A stretch of 56,483 nucleotides of DNA from Spirochaetales bacterium (GTDB lineage Bacteria > Spirochaetota > Spirochaetia > Sphaerochaetales > Sphaerochaetaceae): positions 1-56,483 of the forward strand of contig JALEVV010000090.1 in assembly GCA_022788185.1 (NCBI GenBank). Direction: 5' to 3'. Position 1 is the first letter of the stretch. The number at the start of each line of letters is the position of its first letter. Made by a program: the position numbers and the translations under genes. Below, in pieces: positions 34,214 to 42,664 of this stretch. The notes below the pieces were generated by a model. It worked only from the letters and a program-made list of their open reading frames with translations. It did no database searches and had not been told where the DNA came from.

Positions 34214-34720
34214 TCAGAAGAGATATCCGACCGTAACCTTGGGAAGGGGTACCGTTATGTCGAGGTAAGCGGTTGTCTTTCCGTTTTTGAACTCGGCAAA
34301 GTACATCTCCAGTCCGGTTGCGACTCCCAGGAAGATCTTCTGGGAAAGACTGATCCTGAACGATGTCATGATGTCGGCGCCCAGGGCCCAGGAGGCGGAC
34401 TTCACGCTGATGCGGGGACCGGCGGTGAAAATCATTTTGGTGGAATCGCCCACCCTGGTCTGATAGAGGTAGCTGCCTCCGATCACGAAGCTGTTTCCGG
34501 TGAGATCCGGAGCAAAGATGATGTCAAACCCATTCTTCTGATCAAAGATGAAGCTTGCATTAAGATCGGCCTTCGCATTGAACTTCACGTTTCCGCTGTT
34601 TCCGGCGTAGGAAAGGGAGAGATCAGTGTTCTGAACGCCCAGCTCAAGTGACATCTGAGTCGCAGCGAAGAGCGGAAGTACCGCAGCTGTCAGAATAAGA
34701 ATCAATAGAATTTTCTTCAT
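34214..34720 (-). CDS. Exported beta-barrel-like protein, unknown function
   Basis: A 168-aa protein with a cleavable signal peptide (LLILILTAAVLPLFA then AT). The mature part is rich in alternating hydrophobic/polar strands (MSLELGVQNTDLSLSYAG, NVKFNAKADLNASFIF) and ends in ...KVTVGYLF with a terminal Phe, as in outer-membrane barrels. It is probably a small outer-membrane or periplasmic barrel. No family is recognised. AAGGAG precedes the ATG. Confidence 0.65.
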   Translation of the reverse strand: MKKILLILILTAAVLPLFAATQMSLELGVQNTDLSLSYAGNSGNVKFNAKADLNASFIFDQKNGFDIIFAPDLTGNSFVIGGSYLYQTRVGDSTKMIFTAGPRISVKSASWALGADIMTSFRISLSQKIFLGVATGLEMYFAEFKNGKTTAYLDITVPLPKVTVGYLF

Positions 34721-34843
34721 TTAGTTTTCTCCTTAAGTTCAGATTCTAGACATGATGGCGGAAGTTGCAAGCACCCGGGAAAGAAAAAACTTTACAGAAC
34801 CCCAACTTTGGTGAAAAATCAGATTCAGGGGTTTTTAGGTAAG

Positions 34844-35191
34844 ATGATAAAGAAAAACAATGACATGACAAGGAAGACGGTGGAGCACATGAGGGACGGT
34901 AATGGCAGTGTCGACCAGATGCTGATCCTGGACGGCAGGGACATGGCGCCCCATACGAGGCTTTTCGGCATGATGACCCTTGATAAGGGTTGTTCCATCG
35001 GACTTCACACGCATATTAAGGAAACCGAGTACTACTTCATCCTCTCAGGTGAGGGAATCGTTACCGAGGCCGACGGGGAAAAGAAGGTCTCAAAGGGTGA
35101 TGTCGTCATCACCGGAGACGGTGAGAGCCATGCCATCAGAAATGAAAGCACGGCTCCCCTGGTATTCGTCGCCCTTATAGTCCTGGATTAG
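34844..35191 (+). CDS. Small cupin-domain protein
   Basis: A 115-aa single-domain cupin. The two cupin motifs are visible: GLHTHIKETEYYFILSG (metal-binding His, His, Glu) and GDGESHAIRNE (His). Metal binding and a dioxygenase, isomerase or small-molecule sensor role are possible. The start at 34844 follows TAGGTAAG; the earlier in-frame TTG at 34808 has no such support. It overlaps the acyl-CoA synthetase gene by 4 bp, convergently. Confidence 0.8.
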   Translation: MIKKNNDMTRKTVEHMRDGNGSVDQMLILDGRDMAPHTRLFGMMTLDKGCSIGLHTHIKETEYYFILSGEGIVTEADGEKKVSKGDVVITGDGESHAIRNESTAPLVFVALIVLD

Positions 35192-37074
35192 AATAGCGAG
35201 GCTATTTCCTTTTCATAGAGCTTTGCAACCTGGAATCTCTTGATCTCCTGCTTGCTGCTGAGCTCATTGTTGACCTCGAAGGACTTCTTTAAAAGTGCGA
35301 ACTTATAGATCTGTTCGAAGCTCTTGAAGCCGTTCTTCGAGCTTACGCGCTCCCTGATCTCATTCTCGATGAGGGCATGGACCTCGGGGAGTGTGAATAT
35401 GTCATCCCGGTTCACATAATAAATCCTGTTCTGCTTGAGATAGTACTCGATTGCCTGCACTGCGGGCACGATGAGGGCACCCAGATACTTCTGGTCCTGT
35501 CCGACGACCACGCTTGCCTCAATATACTCACTCTCGTTAAGGGCCGCCTCGATGGGTACGGGCTCCAGGTTCTCACCGCCTGAAAGCACGATCGTGTCCT
35601 TACTGCGTCCCACAATGTGGTACTCATGGTCATAAGTCCATACAGCCAGATCCCCGGTATTGAAGTAGCCTTCCTTATCGATGACCTTTTCCGTCAGATC
35701 GGGTCTCTTATAATAACCCTTCATGACCTGATCACCCTTGATGTGCAGTTCCCCCTTCTCTCCGGGACTGCAGAGGTGTCCGTCCTCCAGGGAAACGATC
35801 CTGATGTCCACGTCCCCGTAGGGGATCATGGTTCCGGGGCGTCTCTTCGCAAAGAGCCTTATGCCGATGACCGGGGAAGTCTCGGTAAGTCCGTATCCGT
35901 CCACGAGCGTGATCCCGATTGCATTGAAGAAGTCATCGATCTGGGGCGAGAGGGAACCGCCCCCGCTGATGCCGCAGGTGAAGTTGGTACCGAGCTTGTT
36001 CCTGATCTGGGAGTAGACCATGACGTCCCCGAGCTTGTAGAGGGGCTTTAAGAGGAGGAGAGGCAGGAAGGAACAAAGCACTTCAGCTGCCCTGTTTCTT
36101 TTGGTGTACCTTCTGGTAAGACCATGGAACATGTTGCTGTACTTATAGTGTTCCATGGCGACAGCAACGAAGAAGTCGAAGGCCTTCTTCTTAAAACCTC
36201 CCTCCTTCTTCATCTGTGCATAGACCGCACTCTTCACGCTCTCCCAGATACGGGGTACGGAGCCCATGAAATGGGGATTGATCCTCTTGAGGTCTCCGAG
36301 CATTATCTTTCCGATCGGCTTGCTGTATGCGATCGTCGACTCCAGATAGATTACGATGTACTGCAGGATTCTCTCGAAGGAGTGCCAGACGGGAAGCACG
36401 CTGAGCCAGCGCTGCCGGGGCGCTGTCGGGAAGTGCACCGTATCAATGTTCCTGATGATGCCGTCAAAGTTACCCTGCGTGAGCATTACTCCCTTGGGCT
36501 CTCCGGTGGTACCGGAGGTGAAGATGACGGTTGCAAGATCATCCTCAGTAAGTTCGTTTATGCTCTTTAAAAGCATGGGATCCTCATCCGTCCTGTTGGC
36601 CTCGATAAGGTCTTCATAGCAGTAAACGGTCACCCCCTCACACTCAGGGATCTCTCCCAGCCTGTCGCTGTCAAGCACGATGAGATTCTTCAGGGCGGGC
36701 AGGCTCTCCTTAACGGAAAGCATCTTGAGAAGCTGGTCCCTGTTCTCACAGATCACGACTTCAGCTTCGGTAGTGCCGTAGATGAAGGCTGCCTCTGCTG
36801 CCGTACTGTCCCTGCCGCGGGGAACGTCCGCAGCCCCGAGGGACATGATCGCCAGGTCAGAGACCATCCAGGCAGAGCGGTTGTCACTCAGAAGACCCAC
36901 CAGTGAGCCCTTCCCCACTCCGAGATTCCTCAGCGCCCGGGCAAAGGAGTGCACCAGCGATCTCACGTCGCCATATGTGAATTCATGGAACTTTCCGCTT
37001 TTGTCCTTTTCCATCAGGAATATATATTCAGGATGTTCCTTGCATTTCTCCTCAAATAAATATGGTACTGTCAT
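35188..37074 (-). CDS. Long-chain acyl-CoA synthetase (AMP-forming)
   Basis: A 628-aa adenylate-forming enzyme activating fatty acids to acyl-CoA at the membrane. Motifs: TVIFTSGTTGEPKGVMLT (P-loop, about 175-190), GYGLTETSP, YFNTGDLAVW and the C-terminal GRSKDTIVLSGGENLEP. The start at 37074 (MTVPYL) has GGGGAAA upstream; the earlier ATG at 37110 does not. A 23-bp palindrome, a likely operator, sits about 30 bp before the start. It is probably the only member of its transcript. Confidence 0.9.
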   Translation of the reverse strand: MTVPYLFEEKCKEHPEYIFLMEKDKSGKFHEFTYGDVRSLVHSFARALRNLGVGKGSLVGLLSDNRSAWMVSDLAIMSLGAADVPRGRDSTAAEAAFIYGTTEAEVVICENRDQLLKMLSVKESLPALKNLIVLDSDRLGEIPECEGVTVYCYEDLIEANRTDEDPMLLKSINELTEDDLATVIFTSGTTGEPKGVMLTQGNFDGIIRNIDTVHFPTAPRQRWLSVLPVWHSFERILQYIVIYLESTIAYSKPIGKIMLGDLKRINPHFMGSVPRIWESVKSAVYAQMKKEGGFKKKAFDFFVAVAMEHYKYSNMFHGLTRRYTKRNRAAEVLCSFLPLLLLKPLYKLGDVMVYSQIRNKLGTNFTCGISGGGSLSPQIDDFFNAIGITLVDGYGLTETSPVIGIRLFAKRRPGTMIPYGDVDIRIVSLEDGHLCSPGEKGELHIKGDQVMKGYYKRPDLTEKVIDKEGYFNTGDLAVWTYDHEYHIVGRSKDTIVLSGGENLEPVPIEAALNESEYIEASVVVGQDQKYLGALIVPAVQAIEYYLKQNRIYYVNRDDIFTLPEVHALIENEIRERVSSKNGFKSFEQIYKFALLKKSFEVNNELSSKQEIKRFQVAKLYEKEIASLF

Positions 37075-37104
37075 AATTTCCCCGTATGTATGTATTTGAC
37101 ATTT

Positions 37105-37127
37105 TGACAATTTATGTAAAATTGTCA
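37105..37127. promoter_or_regulatory. Palindromic operator candidate before the acyl-CoA synthetase gene
   Basis: TGACAATTT and AAATTGTCA form a perfect 9-bp inverted repeat with a five-base centre. It lies 31-53 bases upstream of the start codon, in the expected promoter zone, as a repressor site for a fatty-acid regulator might. Confidence 0.5.
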
Positions 37128-37176
37128 GAAATAGATATACATGAGGAAATATTTCTTGTCAACACCCTCAGAAAAC

Positions 37177-37205
37177 GAAAAAAACTGCTCCCCTTGAGGA
37201 GCAGT
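37177..37205 (-). terminator. Terminator of the nucleotidyltransferase gene
   Basis: Minus strand: ACTGCTCC and GGAGCAGT form an 8-bp stem around TCAAGG, followed by a T tract of seven. Confidence 0.88.
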
Positions 37206-37225
37206 GTGTCATGTAATGACTTTTC

Positions 37226-38137
37226 TTATTTTTCCCAGAGCTTTTCAGGATAGTAGCCTTCAGCTATCTTCTTCCTGAGTTCCTCAACGACGATCTTCTT
37301 GTCTTCGGGATAGGTCATGCCGAACCATCTTTCCTGGCTGGTGAGAACCTTAATGGTTCCCTCGCCGTCCTCAACCATCTTTCCGGCACCGTTGGGAAGC
37401 AGGCACTCTGCCTTGGGAGCAGTGATGTTTGCCTTCTTGAAGTCCTCCCAGTAGGGAACGAAGGAATCGAACACCTTGGGTGTGAAGCCGAAGAAGTTCA
37501 TTGAAACGATTTCCTTTCCGGTGAGCATCTCATCGCCCCTGTCCAGGTGGGATACGATGCCGCCGTCAGCAGTGTATTCGATCTTCGTGTTCTCTTCCAT
37601 GGTCACAAGCTGACCGTCCTTAACCTTACAGATACCGCGGGATACGGATCCGGAATGGCTCATGGTGTTCTCAAGAACGTAACCGACCATTGCATGTTCA
37701 GTTGAGTCATTGTCAAGCTTTGAAAGATAAGCTCCGAGATCCTGATAAGCGGTCCTTCCGTAGTAGTCATCGGCATTGACGACCGTGAACGGGGTCTTCA
37801 CCGCATCCTTTGCACAGAGAAGTGCATGGATGGTTCCCCAGGGCTTTGCCCTTCCGGTGCTCTTCACGATTTCCTCAGGGGTAAGCAGGCTGTCCAGTGA
37901 CTGGAAGACATATTCCGCATCCATGTTGCGTGCAATTCTGTCGAAAAGACGCTCCCTGAAGTCATGCTCGATGTCCTTCCTGATGATGAAGACCACCTTG
38001 CCGTAACCGGAGTTCTTTGCATCGTAAACACCGAAATCCAGAAGTGTCTCATTGTGCATGCCGACAGCATCGATCTGCTTCACTCCGCCGTAGCGGCTTC
38101 CCATACCTGCAGCCAAAACCAAAAGGGTAGGTTTCAT
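37226..38137 (-). CDS. Sugar-phosphate nucleotidyltransferase-like protein
   Basis: A 303-aa protein starting with the nucleotidyltransferase signature LVLAAGMGSRYGGVKQI (NTP binding) and a VVNADDYYG motif with the metal-binding Asp pair. This group resembles UTP- or dTTP-sugar pyrophosphorylases but the exact nucleotide and sugar are unknown. It is divergent from the sugar ABC operon. AAAGGAG lies 12 bases before the ATG, a rather long spacing. It has its own terminator. Confidence 0.8.
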   Translation of the reverse strand: MKPTLLVLAAGMGSRYGGVKQIDAVGMHNETLLDFGVYDAKNSGYGKVVFIIRKDIEHDFRERLFDRIARNMDAEYVFQSLDSLLTPEEIVKSTGRAKPWGTIHALLCAKDAVKTPFTVVNADDYYGRTAYQDLGAYLSKLDNDSTEHAMVGYVLENTMSHSGSVSRGICKVKDGQLVTMEENTKIEYTADGGIVSHLDRGDEMLTGKEIVSMNFFGFTPKVFDSFVPYWEDFKKANITAPKAECLLPNGAGKMVEDGEGTIKVLTSQERWFGMTYPEDKKIVVEELRKKIAEGYYPEKLWEK

Positions 38138-38263
38138 TTTTCTAAGTTTCTCCTTTATCCAATTGACTCAATTACTCAACACACCGATTCCTGTGCGTTT
38201 TCCTTTCTCTATGTTACAGCGAAAAATGGAAAAATGACAGTAAAAAAGATAAGAAAGAAAAGA

Positions 38264-38303
38264 TTACGGAAATAAAAGTTACGTAAGGTTTTATTACGTA
38301 ATA
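38264..38303. promoter_or_regulatory. Three TTACGTAA-like boxes at exact 15-bp spacing
   Basis: TTACGGAA (38264-38271), TTACGTAA (38279-38286) and TTACGTAA (38294-38301, extended to TATTACGTAATA) start 15 bases apart. They lie 25-65 bp upstream of the -35 of the sugar ABC promoter. Palindromic 8-mers in regular array suggest a cooperative transcription-factor operator. Confidence 0.55.
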
Positions 38304-38327
38304 TTTATATATATTACAACGATTTAA

Positions 38328-38356
38328 TTGACATAAAACATAAAAAGTCATATCTT
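38328..38356 (+). promoter_or_regulatory. Sugar ABC operon promoter, predicted leaderless start
   Basis: TTGACA (38328-38333), 17-bp spacer, TATCTT (38351-38356), then 6 bases to the ATG at 38363. A transcript starting 7 bases after the -10 would begin on the A of the start codon. Confidence 0.75.
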
Positions 38357-38362
38357 TCACGC

Positions 38363-39220
38363 ATGAAACCGAAGCAGATGAAGCCCTATCTATACCTCCT
38401 GCCGGCACTTTTACCGGCACTGCTTTTCGTTTACTATCCCTTCATCAGGAACGCGGTTTCATCCTTTTTCGACATCACGATAAAGGGCGAGCTGGCAGCC
38501 TTCAGGGGCTTTGGCAACTACGCATCCCTCTTTACCGATCCCGTATACTGGGAGAGCCTTAAAAACACGTTCATATTCATAATCATGTTCGTTCCGGTGA
38601 ACACGGCGGTCGTGGCTGCCGCAGTTCTGCTAAGCAGCGGGAAGGGAAAGCTCTCTGCCTTCTCCCAGACCGTCTTCATACTGCCCATGACACTGGGCCT
38701 CAGCAGTGCAGCCCTTCTCTTCCGCTTCATGTTCAATGAGACCAACGGGATAATAAACTCCATATTCCGCCACGATTTCCCCTGGACAAGTTCTCCGCTG
38801 GCCGCAATGCTCTCCCTTGTCTTCCTGGGAGTGTTTCTCGACCTTGCCCTGGACTACCTTCTCCTCCTTTCCGCATACAGGAACCTGGACAGGGGACCCG
38901 TGGAAGCCGCAATGCTTGACGGCTGCGGCAGGGCCGGACTTTTCTTCCGGATCAAGGTTCCGATGATGCTCCCCACCCTGTCCTTCATAGTGTTCATGGC
39001 TCTCAAGGATGCCCTATTGATCTGTGCACCCGTCATGGTCATGACCGAGGGAGGCCCGGCAAGAAGCACGCAGACGATCGTGTATTACTACTATCTTTCG
39101 GCGTTCAAGAACGCGGCATTCTCAAAGGCGGCCGCCATAAGCATGACGGTCTTCGTCATGGCAGGCATTCTGATACTCGCCTATAAGGAGTTCGAGAAGC
39201 GGAGGATCACATACAGATGA
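38363..39220 (+). CDS. Sugar ABC transporter permease, UgpA/MalF-like
   Basis: A 285-aa membrane protein with six hydrophobic segments and the EAA loop EAAMLDGCGRAGLFFRIKVPMMLP that contacts the ATPase. It belongs to the CUT1 carbohydrate permeases. The N-terminal ATG at 38363 has no Shine-Dalgarno sequence and follows the promoter directly. It overlaps the next permease by 4 bp. Its partner ATPase is not in this window, so a shared MsmX/UgpC-type ATPase is expected elsewhere. Confidence 0.9.
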   Translation: MKPKQMKPYLYLLPALLPALLFVYYPFIRNAVSSFFDITIKGELAAFRGFGNYASLFTDPVYWESLKNTFIFIIMFVPVNTAVVAAAVLLSSGKGKLSAFSQTVFILPMTLGLSSAALLFRFMFNETNGIINSIFRHDFPWTSSPLAAMLSLVFLGVFLDLALDYLLLLSAYRNLDRGPVEAAMLDGCGRAGLFFRIKVPMMLPTLSFIVFMALKDALLICAPVMVMTEGGPARSTQTIVYYYYLSAFKNAAFSKAAAISMTVFVMAGILILAYKEFEKRRITYR

Positions 39221-40023
39221 AAACAGTGAAAAGACTCCTCCTGATCATGCTGACACTTGCAGTGCTCTTCCCATTCCTCTATGCCTTCTCGTCCTCGTTC
39301 TTTTCCGCAGCCGACTTCACCACCTACCCCGCAAGGCTTTTCCCGTCGGCACTCAGATTCTCCAACTACACCAAGGTCCTGAAGCACAGATACTTCCTGA
39401 CCTACGTCATGAATTCAGCCATCACGGGCACTCTGGGAACTGTTCTCAGGCTTTTCATCGCATACCTTGCCGCCTTCGCATTCGCCCACTACCGTTTTCC
39501 CGGAAGCAGCTTTCTCTTCAGCTTTCTGATTCTCACCATGTTCATTCCATCGGACCTCCTGCTGGCCCAGAACTACATCACGATCCAGAGGCTGGGCCTT
39601 CTGGACACATACCTCGGTATCATATCCACATCCCTTCTGGGAGCCGGTCAGATCTTCATGCTGAGACAGTTCATGAAGACAGTGCCCGAGGAAATCCATG
39701 AGAGCGCGCTTCTGGACGGAACGGGGGACTTTGCCTACATGAGGTACATCCTGCTCCCTCTTTCAAAGGCAGTTATCGTGACGCTCTCGCTTCAGAGCTT
39801 CGTCGGCATCTTCAATGCCTACCTCTGGCCCCTGCTCGTCACAAACAAGGCCTCAATGAGGACCGTTCAGGTCGGCATCACGACCCTGGGCTTTTCGGAA
39901 AGCCTCAACTACGGACCGACAATGGCCGCGGTAATCATTCTGTTCATACCCTTTGCAATGCTTTTCATGGTCTTCAAAAAGAGCATCCTGAAGGCACTTG
40001 AGAAAGGTTATCTATACACATAA
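39217..40023 (+). CDS. Sugar ABC transporter permease, UgpE/MalG-like
   Basis: A 268-aa membrane protein with six hydrophobic segments, the second CUT1 permease. The coupling loop reads ESALLDGTGDFAYMRYILLPLSK, a close match to the EAA motif. ATGA-type overlap with the upstream permease shows coupled translation. The binding protein gene follows 13 bp later. Confidence 0.9.
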   Translation: MKTVKRLLLIMLTLAVLFPFLYAFSSSFFSAADFTTYPARLFPSALRFSNYTKVLKHRYFLTYVMNSAITGTLGTVLRLFIAYLAAFAFAHYRFPGSSFLFSFLILTMFIPSDLLLAQNYITIQRLGLLDTYLGIISTSLLGAGQIFMLRQFMKTVPEEIHESALLDGTGDFAYMRYILLPLSKAVIVTLSLQSFVGIFNAYLWPLLVTNKASMRTVQVGITTLGFSESLNYGPTMAAVIILFIPFAMLFMVFKKSILKALEKGYLYT

Positions 40024-40036
40024 GGAGAGTTTCATC

Positions 40037-41374
40037 ATGAAAAAACTGATTGCGACCTTATTGGTACTCACCGCCGTACTGACCCTTTTCGCAGCAGGCG
40101 CGAAGGAAGATAAGAGCGTTAAGGAGATCACGTTCTGGCACTCAAACAGCGGTCTCCTCGGGGAGGCAACCGATGCCCTTGTGGAGAAATTCAATGAAAC
40201 CACCGGTAAGGAAGAGGGCATAGTGGTAACTGCCGTTTATCAGGGAAAGGCAAGTGATGTGCTCACCAAGATCAAGGCCGTGGCCCAGAGCGGGGATGCG
40301 GACGAGTACCCCACTGTCGTGCAGCTCGATGCCACCGGAGTCGTCGACATGGCAGCCAATGATGATCTTCTCTTTGCAGAGGAGCTTTTCACCTCCCAGG
40401 GCCATGACCTTTCCTGCCTTCTCGACCATGCAAGGGAATCGATGATGTACCGCGGCAGGGTGATCGGACTTCCGTTCAACGCCTCCACGATCCTCTACTA
40501 CTACAACAAATCCCTCTTTGACGAAAAGGAAATCGAGGAAATAAGAACTCTTGACGACCTTATCGCGGCAGCTCCCCTTCTTACCGAAAAGGATGCTTCC
40601 GGAAAGACGTTGAGATATGCCATTTCCTCCGTCCCGACCACCTATGAGATGTGCTCCTTCATCGGAAGCCAGAACGGCGGAAGCTACCTTACCGACATGG
40701 AAAACGGACACGCCGGCTTTGCAACCAGAACGGTCTTTGCGGAGGAAGGAACCCTTGAGGCTTTCCTCACCAAGTGGAACGAACTCTATCAGACCGGAGG
40801 CCTCAGGAACTCCACAAGCGGTGTCACAACCGAGTTTGTCTCAGGACAGACCGCTTCGATGTTTGCCTCCACAAGCAGTCTCACGACGGTCCTTGAGGCG
40901 ATCGACGGACGCTTTGAGCTCGGAGTAAGCTTCTTCCCGATGGTCAATGAAAAGGCAACGGGCGGCGTTAACCTGGGCGGCGGCGCGCTCTTCACCTTCA
41001 AAGGCGATGCTGAAACCGAGAGGGCCGCATACATCTTCATGAAGTTCCTGACCAGTGCGGAAAGCCAGCTTTACTGGCACCTGGAGACGGGCTACCTCCC
41101 CGTGAACAAGGACACATACAGTCTCGATGAGTATAAGGCACACTGTGGGGAAAACCCGCTCTTCAAGGTCGCTTCCGACCAGCTGCTTGCCTCCAATCCC
41201 AAGGTCGTGGGTCTCTGGATCCCCAACGGCTATGAGGTCTACTATGCCTTCCAGTCAAATATCAAGGCAATGCTTGAACAGGGTGTTTCCGTTGCAGACA
41301 CGGTTGAGAAGATGAGAAGCGAGATTGACAGGGGTCTTGATGATTTCAACAGACAGAATATCAACCAGCACTAA
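40037..41374 (+). CDS. Extracellular sugar-binding protein (CUT1, UgpB-like)
   Basis: A 445-aa exported protein with a signal peptide ending at LFAAGA and no lipobox Cys, so it is periplasmic and soluble. The mature N-terminus KEITFWHSNSG is typical of UgpB/MalE-like binding proteins, as are the later FNASTILYYYNKSLFDE and GGGALFTFKG segments. The start at 40037 has AAGGAG upstream. It supplies substrate, perhaps glycerol-3-phosphate or an oligosaccharide, to the two permeases. It overlaps the isomerase gene by 35 bp. Confidence 0.9.
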   Translation: MKKLIATLLVLTAVLTLFAAGAKEDKSVKEITFWHSNSGLLGEATDALVEKFNETTGKEEGIVVTAVYQGKASDVLTKIKAVAQSGDADEYPTVVQLDATGVVDMAANDDLLFAEELFTSQGHDLSCLLDHARESMMYRGRVIGLPFNASTILYYYNKSLFDEKEIEEIRTLDDLIAAAPLLTEKDASGKTLRYAISSVPTTYEMCSFIGSQNGGSYLTDMENGHAGFATRTVFAEEGTLEAFLTKWNELYQTGGLRNSTSGVTTEFVSGQTASMFASTSSLTTVLEAIDGRFELGVSFFPMVNEKATGGVNLGGGALFTFKGDAETERAAYIFMKFLTSAESQLYWHLETGYLPVNKDTYSLDEYKAHCGENPLFKVASDQLLASNPKVVGLWIPNGYEVYYAFQSNIKAMLEQGVSVADTVEKMRSEIDRGLDDFNRQNINQH

Positions 41375-42170
41375 TCTGCTTTGCTTCAAAAGGGGCGGAA
41401 GGAGGGAGATGGTCACATCCATCCCCCTCATCGCTTCCTATGGGTACAGGAACATCGATCTGAATTTCTGTGAGCTCATGAATCCAGTCCATCACATCGA
41501 CGATACGTACATAGAAAAGCTTAAGGAATACAGGAAGGAGTACGGCCTTACCTACAACCAGAGTCACGTCCCATACACTGCAGACTACCTCAGCCTCAGC
41601 GCCGAGGAAAGGCTTTCTCTTGATGCTCTTATCAGGAAGGCCTTCATCCACTCGGCGGAGCTCGGTGTGGACACAGTCGTCATCCACCCCGTGAAGGGAA
41701 GCATAAAGGATAACATCGCATACATGAAGGAGCGGCTTTCGGAGCTTCCTTCCCCTTGCCGCCTGGCAGTGGAGAACATGGAAAGGGAAGATGAGATCTC
41801 GACTGCCGAAGACCTCATGGAAATAGTCGATGCCCTTGGTCCCAGGGCCGGTGTCTGCCTCGATACCGGGCATGCCCACATGAGGGGGCTGGACATCGGA
41901 AAGATGATAGGGAAGCTGGGGCAGCGCCTCATCGCGACTCACATTGCGGACAACCATGGGAAGTCGGACGAGCACTTCATGCCCTACTTCGGCACTATTC
42001 CCTGGGAAGCTGTGACCGCAGCCCTGAACGCTGTTGATTATCAGGGCTTCATGACTTACGAGATCATGTTCTTCATGAGGTACGTTCCCGAGGAGCTTCA
42101 GGATGATGTGGGCCGGCTCTCATACCGGGTGCTGGAGCACCTTACTTCGCAAACGAACAGTGCTTCTTGA
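41340..42170 (+). CDS. Sugar phosphate isomerase/epimerase-like TIM-barrel protein
   Basis: A 276-aa protein of the xylose-isomerase-like superfamily. IASYGYRNIDLNFCE, VVIHPVKGS, LAVENMERED and VCLDTGHAHMRG carry the metal-binding Glu, Asp and His residues. The start at 41340 has AGGGG upstream and includes the first strand RISTSTNLLCF; a start at 41409 would remove it. It overlaps the binding-protein gene by 35 bp and the convergent merR by 29 bp. It probably processes the imported sugar. Confidence 0.8.
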   Translation: MISTDRISTSTNLLCFKRGGRREMVTSIPLIASYGYRNIDLNFCELMNPVHHIDDTYIEKLKEYRKEYGLTYNQSHVPYTADYLSLSAEERLSLDALIRKAFIHSAELGVDTVVIHPVKGSIKDNIAYMKERLSELPSPCRLAVENMEREDEISTAEDLMEIVDALGPRAGVCLDTGHAHMRGLDIGKMIGKLGQRLIATHIADNHGKSDEHFMPYFGTIPWEAVTAALNAVDYQGFMTYEIMFFMRYVPEELQDDVGRLSYRVLEHLTSQTNSAS

Positions 42171-42588
42171 AGCTGCAGTTCTCACAGAGGGCGCCGGGGC
42201 ACTCCTGGAAGGAGTCCGAAGCGCCCTCCAGCTGTCTTATGTGCCATTTCAGCTCCCCGATATGCTCATTCAGGACCCTGGCCTTCTCCTCGGCACCGGC
42301 AAGCTTTTCCCGGTACTGGGAGAGCAGTATCTGACGCCGCTTCTCACCGCTTCTGTCCTCACCGGAGAGGAGTATTATCTTCCTGATTTCCTCAAGTGAG
42401 AAGGAGAGACTCTTAAGCTCCATAATGCGCTTGATGTACACCAGATCGGCATCGGAGTAGATCCTCTGCCCTCCGGCCGTTCTCTCGGTGCTCTTCAGCA
42501 GTCCCATCTCATCGTAATATCTTATCGTCCTGACGGTAAGGCCGGCGGCCTCTGCCAGCTGGCCAACCTTATATTTCTTCTCACTCAC
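42142..42588 (-). CDS. MerR-family regulator with a C-terminal Cys cluster
   Basis: A 148-aa transcription regulator. The N-terminal winged helix reads YKVGQLAEAAGLTVRTIRYYDEMGLL, followed by the dimerisation helix. The C-terminus CPGALCENCSFKKHCSF has four Cys (spacing x4, x2, x5), which could bind a metal or Fe-S cluster and act as sensor. The start is GTG at 42588 (VSEKK), 6 bases after TATATT, with no ribosome site. Divergent from radC; the target could be radC or the gene itself. Confidence 0.8.
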   Translation of the reverse strand: MSEKKYKVGQLAEAAGLTVRTIRYYDEMGLLKSTERTAGGQRIYSDADLVYIKRIMELKSLSFSLEEIRKIILLSGEDRSGEKRRQILLSQYREKLAGAEEKARVLNEHIGELKWHIRQLEGASDSFQECPGALCENCSFKKHCSFAK

Positions 42589-42594
42589 GCCTAA

Positions 42595-42600
42595 AATATA
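42595..42600 (-). promoter_or_regulatory. merR -10 box, predicted leaderless GTG start
   Basis: TATATT on the minus strand ends 6 bases before the GTG at 42588. The matching -35 is weak (TCCTCT at a 17-bp spacing), which would fit a promoter needing an activator. Confidence 0.4.
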
Positions 42601-42664
42601 CACAAAAACAGACTTTCAGAGGAACGGCCTTGGGGAAAAATGTCATTTTCCGGTTATTATTAGT

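Noticed and set aside
42630-42664. radC as another leaderless gene
   Set aside because: A TATTAT lies only 4 bases before the ATG and no -35 at good spacing is found, so the geometry does not match the others cleanly.
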